Below, piece after piece: positions 52,967 through 64,000 of a stretch of 64,000 nt of DNA. The stretch comes from Ampelocalamus luodianensis (lineage: Eukaryota > Streptophyta > Magnoliopsida > Poales > Poaceae): the NCBI GenBank assembly GCA_036346255.1, contig CM070632.1, positions 24,383,408 to 24,447,407 of the forward strand. The letters are read 5' to 3'. The notes below the pieces were generated by a model. That model saw only the letters and a list, made by a program, of their open reading frames with translations. It did no database searches and was not told where the DNA came from. The translations under genes were made by a program, and so were the position numbers. How positions within the stretch are numbered: position 1 is the first letter of the stretch; each line of letters starts with the position of its first letter.

Positions 52967-54898
52967 TGTTAGCACTAATCATGACTTGAATTAGTTTGAG
53001 TCTTTGCATGTAGGTCATGTTTGTTTGTTAGAGTACGTGTGTGTCACGTAATTCTGAGTCTGCATGTAGTTGACACGAGATGTGTTCTCGTGGAGGACTT
53101 ATCTAGTAGTTTGAATGCACTAGATAGGCATTAGTTTGTGAAGAGTCGTTAGGAAGATGTGGCTGGCAATTAGGAGGACCAGTTCTTGTGTGGAACGAGT
53201 GGGAGTCGTGCATGAGGTAGTGGCCGTGCATGTGCGTCGACGCAGTGCTCGTGCGCACGTAAGACCCGGCCTTCCAGTTGGTGCTCGGCAGTGTGTCGTT
53301 GGGCTATAAACATCCATGTACTCGGTTGCATTAGGTGAGCCGTAGAAATATACAAAAACACGGCGTAAATCGCGGGCATGTGTTGCCGCAAATTCTTGTG
53401 TCTATTCCAATTCTATTCTCGCGTGTGTTTGAGCGGCTAGCCAACGCTCGCGCTGTTCTAAGTCGAGTTCATAGCGCCTCGAGGCGAAGAGGAAGCACCG
53501 AGCGTTTGCGCTGATCTGTTCGTTGGGGTCGGCTCCAACAATTGGTATCAGAGCAAGGTGATGGCGCGTGACGAGTCGCCGGACAAAACGCCAAGGAGTG
53601 GCAGTCTCAGTGATCATGGTGGTGCCGTGGTGGCGGCACGTCCAGCAAGCAAGGTTGTCACCATGCATTATCCAATGCTGAGCGACACGAACTACGGCGT
53701 GTGGGCCGTAAAGATGAAGATCATCCTACGCCATCTTGGTGTGTGGGTGGCAATCAAGGCGAAGGGTCGTCGGGCGGAGAAGAGAAGGACATTGAAGCTC
53801 TCACCGCCATATCTCAAGCTGTGCCGGATGCCGTGATGATGGCTATCACGGACAAAGACACGGCGAAGGAAGCTTGGGAGGCCATTGAGAGGATGAATAT
53901 CGGCGAAGATCGAGTCAAGAAGGCGCGACTACAAGCGTTGAAGAGGCAATTTGATCGCTTGTACATGAAGGATTCCGAAACTATTGCGGAATTCTCACCG
54001 AAGCTCACCACAATGGTGGGGGAGATGCGTTCTCTTGGAGCCAAGGTGAAGGACAAAGCTGTTGTGGAGAAGCTTTTCAGTGCTGTACCTGATAAGTTTC
54101 TTCACATTGTTGGCACCATCGAGCAATGGGGCGATGTGTCGAAGATGTCCGTGGCGGAGGCAATCGGGCGCTTAAGGGCATATGAGGAATCCTTGAAGGG
54201 CCGGCGACGTGAACAAGAGGGTGAGCATTTGTTGCTCACACGTGCACAGTGGGAGAGTCTCTCACTCAAAGAAAAGAAGAACCACAACCGTGGTGGTGGT
54301 CACGCAACGCCGCCGTGGCCGCGCATGGCGGCGTGGTTGCGACGACGACGACGGCACGAGCAGCGACTCCGACGACAGCGAGCGCAAGTCGGACAGGAAG
54401 AAAGGAAAATGCTACAACTGTGGCATTCGTGGGCATTTTGCCAAAGAGTGCCGCAAGCCAAGGAAGGAACAGCTCGCTATGACGGCGGACGATTTAACCA
54501 TGTCTCCTGCGATGATGCATAGAGTACACAAGTCAAGATTAGGGGGAAATTGTTAGCACTAATCATGACTTGAATTAGTTTGAGTCTTTGCATGTAGGTC
54601 ATGTTTGTTTGTTAGAGTACGTGTGTGTCACGTAATTCGAGTCTGCATGTAGTTGACACGAGATGTGTTCTCGTGGAGGACTTATCTAGTAGTTTGAATG
54701 CACTAGATAGGCATTAGTTTGTGAAGAGTCGTTAGGAAGATGTGGTGGCAATTAGGAGGACCGGCTTGTGTGGAACGAGGGAGTCGTGCATGAGGTAGTG
54801 GTCGCGGCATGTGCGCCGACGTGTGCTCGCGGCACGTAAGACCCGCCTTCCGCTTGGTGCTCGGCGGGTGTCGTTGGGCTATAAACATCCATGTACTC
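52967..54898 (+). mobile_element. Gag-only copia-type LTR element (TR-GAG-like)
   Basis: 5' LTR 52967-53540 (TGTTAGCACTAATC to GGCTCCAACA), primer site TTGGTATCAGAGC (53542-53554), one gag gene, polypurine tract TTAGGGGGAAAT (54539-54550), and a 3' LTR from 54551 that stops at 54898, lacking its last ~220 bp. No protease, integrase, RT or RNase H exists between gag and the polypurine tract, and the knuckle-bearing gag ends almost at the tract. That layout matches the described non-autonomous TR-GAG class. The left flank duplication would be GGCAA; the right is lost. Confidence 0.85.
53561..54540 (+). pseudogene. gag of the TR-GAG-like element
   Basis: Start ATG 53561, seven bases after the primer site (MARDESPDKTPRSGSLSD). 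Copia gag domain: LSDTNYGVWAVKMKIILRHL, AKEAWEAIERMNIGEDRVKK, LKRQFDRLYMKDSETIAEFS, FLHIVGTIEQWGDVSKMSVA. Zinc knuckle CYNCGIRGHFAKEC near 54413-54455. Frameshifts at about 53770 and near 54245 place the parts in three frames. It ends KSRLGGNC at the polypurine tract. Confidence 0.88.
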
Positions 54899-57800
54899 TT
54901 TTCTCTTATCATTTGATTAGGAATTTCATTAATTAATTGAATTCTTGTTCATTAATCTTCAACCTTTTATAATAAATATTTGATTGTTCATTGATAGGAC
55001 TTTGTTATTAATTCTTTGAATTTTTAAATGTCATTAACTTGTAAATTTAACTTTACTTTTTTTATTTCTTATTATGTCTTAGATAATCTAATTTTTAAGC
55101 TTGTTCAATTATGTAACATTTTGAACTGTGATTTTGTACTATTTGTCAATAGATAATAATTACATTACAAAAATTGGCTTGCCAAAAATATTAAATTGGA
55201 AAATTGCAATGAAAAAATTAGAATGAAAAAATTAAAATTAAATTAAAGATGGGCAACCCCCAAAAAAATGATTGATCCCTTGCAAACAAAATAGAAATAA
55301 AAATTTGTTTTGCAAAATTGGGGCTATTTCGTTGAATGTTTCTTTTGAATCAATTTTTAATTGAAATTTGGTTTTAGAACTAACCAAATTTGCTTATTAA
55401 ATATTTTAGGTGTTTTTATTAAATTGAGCTGTACAAATTAAAAGTAATATTAAAAGTCTTATGTGATATATTTAGCAAACTTTGTTCATCAATTTTTAAA
55501 TTTTAGTTTGTAATATTTGTGATATTGCAAAAAAAATGTGAGAATACATTGCAAATCTTTAAAAATTTATAAATTGACAAAGAGTCTCAAATAATTAAAA
55601 GCAAAGTATTTCATGATTTAGAATTTTTAAATTTTTTGTATGGTTCATTTTTCATTGAATTTTTCTTTGCTACCTTAAATTTTTGCCAACTTTTTTTAGC
55701 CCAATTTTTATTTTGTCCTTTCAGTTTCTTTATCTTCTTTCGATGTTTAAGTTTCTAATTTTGATTGTGGTTGTAAATTAATTTTTTGATTAACTTTCAG
55801 GGTGTTGAATGAATTTAATATTATTAGGTTTGGGTTAAGCGATTTTTAATCAGGTCCAGTTTTGGTTTCACTGGTTGATGGGAGTTAGATGCATGGGAAA
55901 ATTAAATATGGTCAAGTACCGTTGGAAACGATTCTTCTTGGTTTGTTGTTGAGGGTTGAGTTGCTGAGAAAAAGGCTAAGCAGAAGCAAGTTCAAGGAAG
56001 TTGGTATAATCATCATGTGGTCAGGATTTGGTATGTCCAAGTGGGGGCTCCGAGGTTTGGTGAGCCCAAGTGCTAGGTAATGAATGATCCTTCGGGGCAT
56101 AAGCCATTTAAAATTCCAATGGGTTTAAGACTTCAGTGGCATTTGAGGGTTCAAAATCAAATAGAAAGTGAATTCTATTGTTCCTAGGAAATTGTTTACT
56201 TGGACTAGAAAGTTATAGTAATTTTGGAAGAAGTTTATTCACCTATTCCATCCCAGATATAAGTTCAATGTTTCCTAAAAGAAACATTTGTCCAATTTTG
56301 GTTTTTACAGAATTCATAATCTTATTCAAGTTACAGAATAAGTTTGGGATTTTTAATAAAAAACATATTGGGCAAAAATTTTCAGCCAACATCCATGTGA
56401 ATTCTTAAATTAATTTCATAACAAAATTTTATTTCAATAAAATTATAACCCTGCATTAGATTTTCTTCCTCAATTTATTGGTGTGTTTAGAATAAGAAAG
56501 TAAAATTAAGCATTTCAATACATTCAATTATTCTAAGGTAATAGTAACTGACCATGAACCATAATAACATAGGTTGGCCAATTAATACATTTCTGGCTAC
56601 TAAACTTTAAAATACAAATGAAATAAATCCATGTTAGCTGAAGTTAAGAAATTTATTTGCTAACCCATTAAAATGTTTAAATCATCAAGTCTCACAATTA
56701 TTCTAAATGCAAATAGTCAGATAAGATTGCCTTTTAAATTACTTTTCTCAATCATTCAATAAGGGCATCTTAAATAATTTCACACAAAAAGCTGAATAAT
56801 CTCCAATTAAGTTGCATTTAAAGCTAATCCTACTCAATTCGAAAAATAAAATAACTACAAATTATTCCTTCACCAATTGAAAGTAGTATCACATTAAGAT
56901 TCACATTATAACAAAGTCACTAATTTTTCTAAATAAATAAAAATTTTAAACAAGTTTCTGAAACGTAACAACTTCATATCTTAATTACAGTCATTATACC
57001 AAATTTCTGTTTATAAACCTAATTAAGTAATTGTTCCAAATTTCTTTGTGGTATCACTTCAAGTTTTAGATAAAACAAAAACTAATTTCAACTTATTAGA
57101 ATTAAAATGATACATAATTTTAAAGTGCTAACTATTATCATAAGATTGAATATTAACTGAAAATAATTTGACAACTTTCACTACCTAGTAAGCAATTGTA
57201 TTTTTTTAGGTTCTGATGCATACAAAGATTTAAATAACTCCATTATCAAGTTATTCAAATTCCACAAAATTAGAAGTAGAATTCAAAATTTACTTTCTAG
57301 ATTGTTAATTTTCCTTGAGCTAAAAATTTTAAATTTACCTCCTATAGCATCCTATCATTTCAATATTAAAAAATTGCCATCATATTTATAAATTAATTTA
57401 CAAGAGAACCAATTAAATTTCCTTTCTACCAAGACACTTTGTTTTAATAACCTTTGAGCAAGATTCTTTAATCTTTCCTCCTTAATAACTCATATCGTTA
57501 ACACTAAATTTAACAAATTCTGAAAATTATTTTGCATCTGATTAACTTCACTCTCATAATGATGTCGACTTAAATGCAATTTTTTCCAAATTATGCATCT
57601 GATTGACAACATACCCAAATTAATGATAATAGTCAAGGGACAAATTCACTTCAAATTTCTTGTTATTAATTATCTTAGGTTGAAAAAAAACACATTTTGT
57701 CTTGCAACCATTTTTTAACCGTATATGTAAAGGAACCTTCCAGGATAATCTCTTTTCCTCAAAATTAGGTTTGGTTGTTTCCCTTGCCAAGCGTTTAAAA

Positions 57801-59320
57801 ATGGGAAGGCGGGTCACAAAATGCAAACTGATATATCTTTTTAGAATCCGTAGTTATTAAAATGCAAACATATCCTTATAATTCCTAGCTCTTATTTCAA
57901 CCATTACTTTAATGAATTTTAATCTATAATAAGAAGGAAATCTCCAACTCCTTTCAATGTAGCATTTCCTTGAATTTCCATAAAATCAAATACTAAAGTT
58001 TCCTCTTGAAACCAACATGAGTTTACATATAAATTAATGCAATGGATTCAAATGGTTTTTTTGTGATCCATGGGACGGAACCTCATACTCCCATGAAAAT
58101 TCATACACTAACCATTCTTTTCCTCAAAAAATGAAAGATATCAATTCCCACTTGTCATCGGCTCCAACATTGCAGGTGTAACCCAAAATCATTCACACTC
58201 TGATTCAAATTTAATTAAGCAGCAAAGCCGCAAAGTCTTATGCAAATTCTTTTTCTAGCCTGCTTTTAAAGACGAAATGTTGGAAGAGGCCCAAAACTCC
58301 TATCAATTGTAATCATTTCGGTTTCAATCTCCCAGCTTCTATAATCTTTAACTTAAACATTCTTTCTAAGAAGAAATTGAGATTGAATTACACAGCTTCT
58401 TGAAAAGTGTTTAATAGTACAAAAGGAATGAAATTAATCTTCTTATCAATCTACCCAAATGTTTCTACCAAATCACAAGAAGGGTAACAACACGGTAAAC
58501 CAAAGTATTGGGAATAATAAAACTTCTTTTCAAATGCTTTAAATTAAGAATTATCCTTGCCTATAAATTGGCCAAATTATCACATTTGGGTAAAACACCG
58601 AGTGCAATTGTTAACTTAAACATTCTGCAAAATTAACTTTTGGCTTTGACTTGCTTTTTCATTTTAGCTTGTTCATTTTCCTTTAACCAGTTCAAACAAG
58701 TCACAAGAGGTTCACTATTTGAAATTATGACAAATAGGCTGTATCCGGTAAATATCCTAAGTTAGGGCATTTGACCAACAAAGGATTTTGGCACCACTTG
58801 TTCATTACATCAAAATATACTTGAGACTAATACGAGTGTCAAAGTATGCTTTGACTAAATTACAAAATAAATTGCAAAAATTGAAGGAAAAATATTTCCC
58901 CAAATACTTCCCACATGTGTCAAAAATCAGGGGATTAAGCACCAATCAAAACGGTAAAAAACATGTTAAGCAACCTTGTCTAACTCTTTTATTAGCTTGA
59001 GTGACCTAAAACTGAAATGCAAATAATATTGATTGAAAATTTTACCATTTTTGAACCACAAGGGGAAGATGGCCAAAAGTAAAAATTTGTGAATTTGGGG
59101 TACCCGAACTGACGATTAACTCCAAACCCAGTATACTTTCACCCAGATAAATTTCAGAACCTAGGCAATAAACGTTTGGCAAGTTAAGAATTTCAAAGTG
59201 GCTAATTTTGCCATGCTAATAACTTGAATAACACTCTAGTCAACAATTACAATAATGAAGACCAAATGAGTTATGACAACCTTTTTGGCTCAGGAAAAGG
59301 TTAGAACTTTCCCAACCAAC
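54899..59320. other. AT-rich block without recognisable genes
   Basis: 4.4 kb, AT-rich and CG-poor, starting abruptly inside the truncated copia LTR. No domain, LTR end or RNA gene seen. The texture is the same as 16759-20740. Short open frames at 55889-56408 and 57620-57826 have no motif and no sign of selection that I can see. Confidence 0.6.
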
Positions 59321-59325
59321 CATCT

Positions 59326-60610
59326 TTAGCCCACTGCATGGCAATTAATAAATATTCCATTGGCAAACCCATAAAATTTGGAAAGGCTCCCGGAAACAAA
59401 TTGTCGGATAATTGTGAAGTTGTATTTGGCACTCTGTAGGGAATCAAGGTATATTACCTTGTTCTGTTTTGGTATAATTACAATTATCATCCAGTGGAAG
59501 CTACACAGGTATGTCACCATGGTCATTAAACATAAGTTTGTGTTGCTTATAAAGTACAAATCAACAAGTATAGCCACTAGTGTAGCACTTACTCCTGGTT
59601 GTAGGCAAAAGTATGAATTCCTTGTCACGGTGAGCCAGCAATGACTCCGTCATGTAATCCTCGACGAATTTCACATTCTCCTTGATGCTTTGCAAGGAGA
59701 CCAAGTGTGGGTTAAGAAAACCTACTGTTGATTTCCTTAATTCAGCTTCAGAAATCATGTGTATATATATATATATATATACAAAAGCAAAGGAGTTATA
59801 TATAACATTTATCGGTATTACACGAACGTTGACCATGATTGTACACACTTACAGTGTCCAGCATCGCATGAGTGAGGCATCGAGGGCTTTGAGGTTGAAG
59901 AGAAAGAACAAGTTCTCGAAGGTCACTGTGAAGACACAGTATTAACCCTCGTGGTTTAAGATGATCCTTCTTGAACTTGACGTTGACACCCGAGCGTCAT
60001 TGTCCATCTGTCTGGTTGGCCTGTTCCATGTACCATAGATGCAATCTCGTGCAAGCCATTCCTAGGGTAGTGTGGCGCTTTACTGTCTCGACTAATGGCT
60101 CGCCTAGCATGAATTTCTAGGCCAACAGCAAGAAGAGGATATCAAAATAGGAGTCGTCCGTCTTCGATTTGCCCTTGTTGCCTCACTTTTTAGAGGTTGA
60201 CTTCACGACAGTTGACCGACCACGAGGTGTAGATGCATCTAATGCACCAGCCCTTGCCGCTTTGGTGCAGGTAGCTCCTGTGGACTTGACACCATTGCAG
60301 GATATTCCCGTGAAGTTAACACCGAAACAGGTAGCCCCAAGCAGATGTCCCTCTTGGCCTACTTGATGAATGTTCCAATGGCTTGCCCTAGAGTCATGAC
60401 CTCGTCATCTGGGGGAATCTGCAATAGGATGACCGCGAAATTGGCATAAACACCGTCTACATTCACTTTTGCGAAACCCAGCGTTGGATTTACACCGCGC
60501 ACCAAAGCCCCGACACCGGATGGATACATCTGGCCACAAGAAGCATCTAGGGCAACGGAGACATTTCTCACTTGGAGCTTGCACTTCATAACCACTACAT
60601 AACGATACAA
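59326..60610 (-). pseudogene. Transposon-encoded DUF8039 / Ulp1-like (C48 peptidase) protein relic
   Basis: From right to left on the minus strand: CKLQVRNVSVALDASCGQMY, VNVDGVYANFAVILLQIPPD and DEVMTLGQAIGTFIK (60359-60600) match the DUF8039-type module of plant transposon proteins. After about 500 bp of unclear sequence comes GFLNPHLVSLQSIKENVKFV and EDYMTESLLAHRDKEFILLP (59640-59740), then HWMIIVIIPKQNKVIYLDSL (59450-59530) with the His and Asp of a C48 cysteine protease. The catalytic Cys should follow below 59330 and is not visible. Such proteins ride in CACTA and some Mutator-like elements of grasses. Confidence 0.6.
59762..59781. repeat. (TA)n microsatellite
   Basis: Ten TA units between GTGTA and CAAAAGC, within the Ulp1-like relic. 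Confidence 0.95.
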
Positions 60611-60894
60611 AATTAGCTACTCTAACAGGCCTATCAATAGATCGAGCATTCCAGAGATAATAATTATTACCAAGATGTCATCGACAGAAAATCTGTTATC
60701 GCCTTTTGGGGTAGGGTTAGGGTTGGATGCGCAGCTACTCGGAAGTTTGGGGGGTTGGCTAGCACAGTATGGGCAGGAGCTTGCAACTGATTTTCCCTAA
60801 GCCTTTCCTCAAGACTCTCCATCTGCCATCATGTCGCAGCTATGACGCGATCATTGATCTCATCTCTGATGGATTCAGTGATCTCATATTTAAG

Positions 60895-61782
60895 GGAGTA
60901 CCCAAGAAGATCGTGTCCGACAGAGGTTCCCAGTTTACATCAAGATTCTGGCAGAGTCTGCATGAAGCTTTAGGCACCAAACTCAATTTCAGTACAGACT
61001 ATCATCCCCAGACAGATGGCCAGACGGAACGCACCAACCAAGTTCTTGAAGATATGCTTCGAGCCTATGCCCTAGATTATGGAGAAAGTTGGGACAAGAA
61101 TTTACCATATGCAGAATTCTCGTATAACAATAGCTATCAAGCTAGTTTGCAAATGTCTCCATTTGAAGCTTTATATGACAGAAAGTGCAGAACTCCACTC
61201 CTATGGGATCAAGTGGGAGAACATCAGCTTTTTGGACCTGAGTTGATCAAAGAAGCTGAAAGTAAGGTAAAAGCCATACAGGAACACCTGAGAGTGGCAC
61301 AATCCCGACAAAATAGTTATGCTGATAACCGTTGGAGGGAATTAAACTTTGAGGTAGGAGATTTTTTCTATCTCAGAGTTACTCCACTCAGAGGAGTAAG
61401 GAGATTCTGAACAAAAGGAAAAGTTGCACCCAGATTTGTGGGACCATACAAGATTTTGGCAAAGCGTGGAGAAGTAGCATATCAGCTTGAGCTGCCAGAA
61501 GCCTTGTCAGCAGTGCATAATGTCTTCCACGTGTTACAGTTAAAGAAATGCCTCCGAGTGCCGGAAGACCACACCCTCCTGGAGAGCTGTGATCTCCAAG
61601 AGGACCTCACTTATGTGGAGCGACCAATCAAAATTCTGGATGTCGCAGAACGTGTTACCAGGAGCAAGATAATCAGATCATACAAGGTGCAGTGGAGTCA
61701 TCACCCAGAAAGTGAAACCACATGGGAGAAAGAAGAAGACCTCAGGACCAACTACCCTGACCTGTTCGCTGACCAAGTCTGA
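60895..61782 (+). pseudogene. Integrase C-terminal half and chromodomain of element D
   Basis: GVPKKIVSDRGSQFTSRFWQ, HPQTDGQTERTNQVLEDMLR (intact HPQTDGQ and Glu region), YAEFSYNNSYQASLQMSPFE, LRVTPLRGVRRF then TGA at 61408, and in the same frame GPYKILAKRGEVAYQLELPE, HNVFHVLQLKKCLRVPEDH, and a complete chromodomain: ILDVAERVTRSKIIRSYKVQ, WSHHPESETTWEKEEDLRTN, YPDLF. Only one stop disrupts this stretch. It is the best-preserved chromodomain in the window. Confidence 0.93.
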
Positions 61783-62205
61783 ATCTCGGGGTCGAGATTC
61801 CCTTAAGGGGGGGTAGGTTTGTAACAGCCCAATTTTTAAATTTCAGTAAAAATTAAAATTTATTTATTTATGTGGAATTTTCTAAAAATTTTACAAGCTT
61901 TTTATAAATATTTTAAAGTCAAAACAAATTTATTTACAAAACTAAAAGCCAACATAAAGTTGGAAATAATTTTATTTAGTCCAAAATGAGTATGGGAATT
62001 TCTGTGAATTTTTTCATAATTTTTGGAATTATTTTGCTATTTTCTAAAGCTTATTTGAATTATCAGAATTAAAACAAATGAAAAATCAAAAGAAAATCAA
62101 AATCTGGCCTTGGGCTGAAACCCAAAGGCCTCGGCCCAAACCCTCGCCCTGCGCACGGCCCAAAACAGCCCAAGCCGCACGCGCCCGAGCCCCCAATCCT
62201 TGCCA

Positions 62206-62501
62206 ACCGTTGGATCTAAATCCAACGGCCCGCATCACCCCTTTTCTCTTCACCTTGCGCAACCTCGACCGTTGGATCAAAAATCAACGGCCAGATCTTG
62301 TTATGCTTTCGGAGGCCCGAACGTCTCAATCAACGTGAACCCTCCGATCAGAATCCAATGGCCAGGATTGAGCCACGTTCTACTTCCCTCACCAAGCCTC
62401 GACCGTTGGATTAAAATCCAACGAGCCGCACACGCATCCCGTTCTATTTCTTCCACGTCACCACTAACGATCGTGACCGTTGGATCGAAATCCAACGGCC
62501 C
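62206..62501. repeat. Array of CCGTTGGAT..ATCCAACGG palindromes in LTR D
   Basis: Five copies at about 62206, 62268, 62340 (degenerate), 62400 and 62477: for example ACCGTTGGATCTAAATCCAA-CGG and GACCGTTGGATTAAAATCCA-ACG. Each is a near-perfect inverted repeat of about 24 bp; spacing is 60-77 bp. All lie upstream of the TATA box. Confidence 0.85.
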
Positions 62502-62764
62502 ATGCTCTTTCTTCCTCCTCGCCTTCTTCTTCGCGCGGCTGAGTCCCACAACCGCCACTTTACCGCACGCCCGAGCTTCACTAACGGCCTTCTCCAACCT
62601 CCCCGACAACCCCGCATCGTGCGCACGAGATTCGCCTCGTCGCCGCACACGACTCGCACGATCCCCACGCCCTCTCCCCCTTCTACACGGCGGTTTCGCT
62701 CACGAGTCCGCAACCGCCGCCGCACATCCTCCACGTCGCCGCCGCTCCCGGCCTCCTCTCACCC

Positions 62765-62771
62765 TATAAAA
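62765..62771 (+). promoter_or_regulatory. TATA box of LTR D
   Basis: CTATAAAAGGGAGCCCC, followed by a CT-rich leader (CTCCTCCTCCTCC) about 30 bp downstream, a likely transcription start. Matches the element A LTR box on the minus strand at 1708-1714. Confidence 0.75.
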
Positions 62772-63686
62772 GGGAGCCCCACGAGCCCCTCCTCCTCCTC
62801 CTCAACCATTCCCCCTCACTCACTTCCCTCACACGCCCCAGCGCCGCCGGATTCTGCCGTTGAAGCTCGCCGCCTGAAGGAGCTTTCACCGCCGATTGCG
62901 CCGCCGTCGTTGAAGCTCCGTCCTCTCCACCGCCACCATCATCATCGCCGGGACTCCGCGAAGCTGGTGCGCCCACTCTCGTCGCTGGAGGATCACCGGA
63001 GCGCCGTTACGCCGTCAAGTCGTACCACGTCGCCGCCATCTTCTCGCCGCCAGCCGCCTCCGTCCCCTTCCCGCCGAGTGGGTGAGCGCATCTTGTTCGC
63101 CGTTCCTCCCTCTCTATTCTAGTGCACTCGCCGGACACCGCCACACAGCACAATGCCGGCGACCATCGGTCCCCGCGCCGGCGCCGCCCTCGCCGACGTG
63201 GCGTTGCCACCTCAGCGCCACCTCACCCCCCTAGCTCGCGTGGCACCCGTGTGTCGCCTACATGGCGCACGGTCAGTGCCCGCACACACGCTTGCGTGGC
63301 GGTCCAGCCCAACTCCAGAATCAAAAATCCATAAACCCAGTCCATTGTGGACCGTGTCTATGACACGTGGGCCCCACACGTTAGAAAATTATTTTTATTT
63401 TCTTTTAATTCCGAAAACCTGTGGCTGACGTAAGCCTTGCGCAATAATTAGATTTTACTTTAGAAAAATAAATCAAGAAAATCTAATAAATTCATAATTT
63501 AGGTTTTAAATAGTTTTAAACTTCAAAAATTCATAACTTTTGCATCTGAACTCCAAATTGGGTGGTTCAAGTTGCAAAATTTATATAAAATTATAATCTA
63601 GCTAACTAAACCAAAATATTTCAATTTGGAGTTAATTTGAGCTAAGTTTTTGAATTTATTTGAATTTGTCGTATTTTCGTGTATAG

Positions 63687-63749
63687 ACTTCGACGACTCC
63701 GGAGAGTTTGACCATCCCGATGACCTAGATTTCCAGGACGTCAACGAAG
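63687..63749 (+). other. Mini-exon-like segment in LTR D
   Basis: Acceptor TTTTCGTGTATAG, 63 nt, donor ACGAAG|GCAAGT. Open in the shared phase: x-FDDSGEFDHPDDLDFQDVNE. It is followed by TTGGTCATGTTGATCCCA. An upstream donor-like GTGG|GTGAGC at about 63081 would leave the matching phase, giving ...SRRV-DFDDSGEF across the junction; this first exon is a guess and no in-frame ATG is visible after the TATA box. Confidence 0.6.
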
Positions 63750-64000
63750 GCAAGTTACACCATTGGTCATGTTGATCCCAGTAATTTAAATTTGTTTTTA
63801 GTTTTTAAATTATTTAATGCATGCATATGTTTATACAAATATTTCAATGCCCTGTTTTCTATATAGTTACTCCAATGATTCATTGTATGGCCAATTTGAG
63901 TATTGTACATGAATGTCTTGACACCATAGACAAAATGTTATTAAAACTGGTCATATGCTTAGCCATGCTTAGAACACACTTATGAATTTGGGAAGGTTTA

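Larger units (their letters stand above)
60895..64000 (+). mobile_element. Tekay/Del-like chromovirus (element D), 3' part only
   Basis: It begins abruptly in the integrase core at about 60895 after unrelated sequence. Integrase C-terminus, chromodomain, polypurine tract (TTAAGGGGGGGTAGG, 61803-61817) and the 3' LTR from 61820 to beyond the window follow in order. Same family as element A by LTR layout, distinct from element C. Confidence 0.9.
61820..64000 (+). repeat. 3' LTR of element D (right end outside window)
   Basis: It starts TGTAACAGCCCAATTTTTAA three bases after the polypurine tract. Order: AT-rich start, CCGTTGGAT..ATCCAACGG palindrome array (62206-62501), TATA box 62765, GC-rich leader (62790-63250), AATTCATAACTTTTGCATC block (63530), mini-exon 63687-63749, then AT-rich sequence. 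At least 2181 bp. Confidence 0.9.

Noticed and set aside
53120..53400. Minus-strand open frames in the copia LTR, repeated at 54703-54912
   Set aside because: They lie in both LTR copies, overlap the promoter side and show no domain; they are by-products.
62502..63122. 206-codon plus-strand open frame in LTR D, and similar GC-rich frames at 1468-2156 and 8339-9130
   Set aside because: They start before the TATA box and read through promoter and TATA sequence, overlap open frames on the other strand, and have Ser/Pro/Arg-rich content as expected from GC-rich DNA. Part of the D frame might be a first exon, but no usable ATG follows the TATA box.

Overview
The window looks like heterochromatic DNA from a grass, most likely rice (Oryza). 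The reasons are the GC-rich first exons, the grass-type long-LTR Ty3/gypsy chromoviruses, a Sirevirus-type copia element, Mutator-like elements (MULEs) and a PIF/Harbinger MITE. Nearly all of it is transposable-element sequence in various stages of decay. I see one intact host gene, a five-exon TraB-like gene at 24321-26916 (+), and one broken host gene, a glycosyl hydrolase family 9 endoglucanase pseudogene at 51065-52686 (-).
Layout from left to right. (1) 1-7770: a minus-strand Tekay/Del-like chromovirus that has lost its 5' part and runs off the left edge. It is interrupted by a PIF/Harbinger-like MITE (3624-4220) and a solo LTR (5303-7478), both with target-site duplications. (2) 7797-16758: a plus-strand chromovirus with a 3.26 kb 5' LTR, primer-binding site, pre-gag ORF, gag and a stop-riddled pol, ending inside the chromodomain. 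(3) 16759-20740: AT-rich sequence with nothing recognisable. (4) 20741-23985: two related MULE relics with a zinc-knuckle tail, minisatellites and hairpin-forming subterminal repeats. (5) 24100-27120: the TraB-like gene. (6) 27125-50849: a Reina-like chromovirus (TSD TGGAT) about 210 bp past the TraB stop codon. Its 3' LTR holds a 4.07 kb solo LTR (27257-31325) and a second chromovirus (31581-46074, TSD GTGTG). That second element holds a MULE (33260-33992) and a Sirevirus (34121-40511, TSD TCATC), so three nesting levels lie above the host DNA. (7) 50855-52690: the GH9 pseudogene, with its 5' end lost beside a gag-only copia element (52967-54898). (8) 54899-59320: a second AT-rich featureless block. 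(9) 59326-60610: a DUF8039/Ulp1-like transposon protein relic on the minus strand. (10) 60895-64000: the 3' end of another Tekay-like chromovirus and its 3' LTR, running off the right edge.
The observation I rate highest concerns the long chromovirus LTRs. Five divergent LTRs (at 1-2542, 5303-7478, 7797-11054, 27257-31325 and 61820-64000) each hold a small exon-like segment with a TAG-type acceptor and an unusual AAG|GC donor. All five segments are a multiple of three long (60, 69, 75, 66 and 63 nt). In the three LTRs whose downstream half is visible, a second acidic exon-like segment follows in the matching frame and ends at a stop. This suggests that the LTRs themselves carry a spliced gene, separate from gag-pol. 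I cannot tell from memory whether it has been described.
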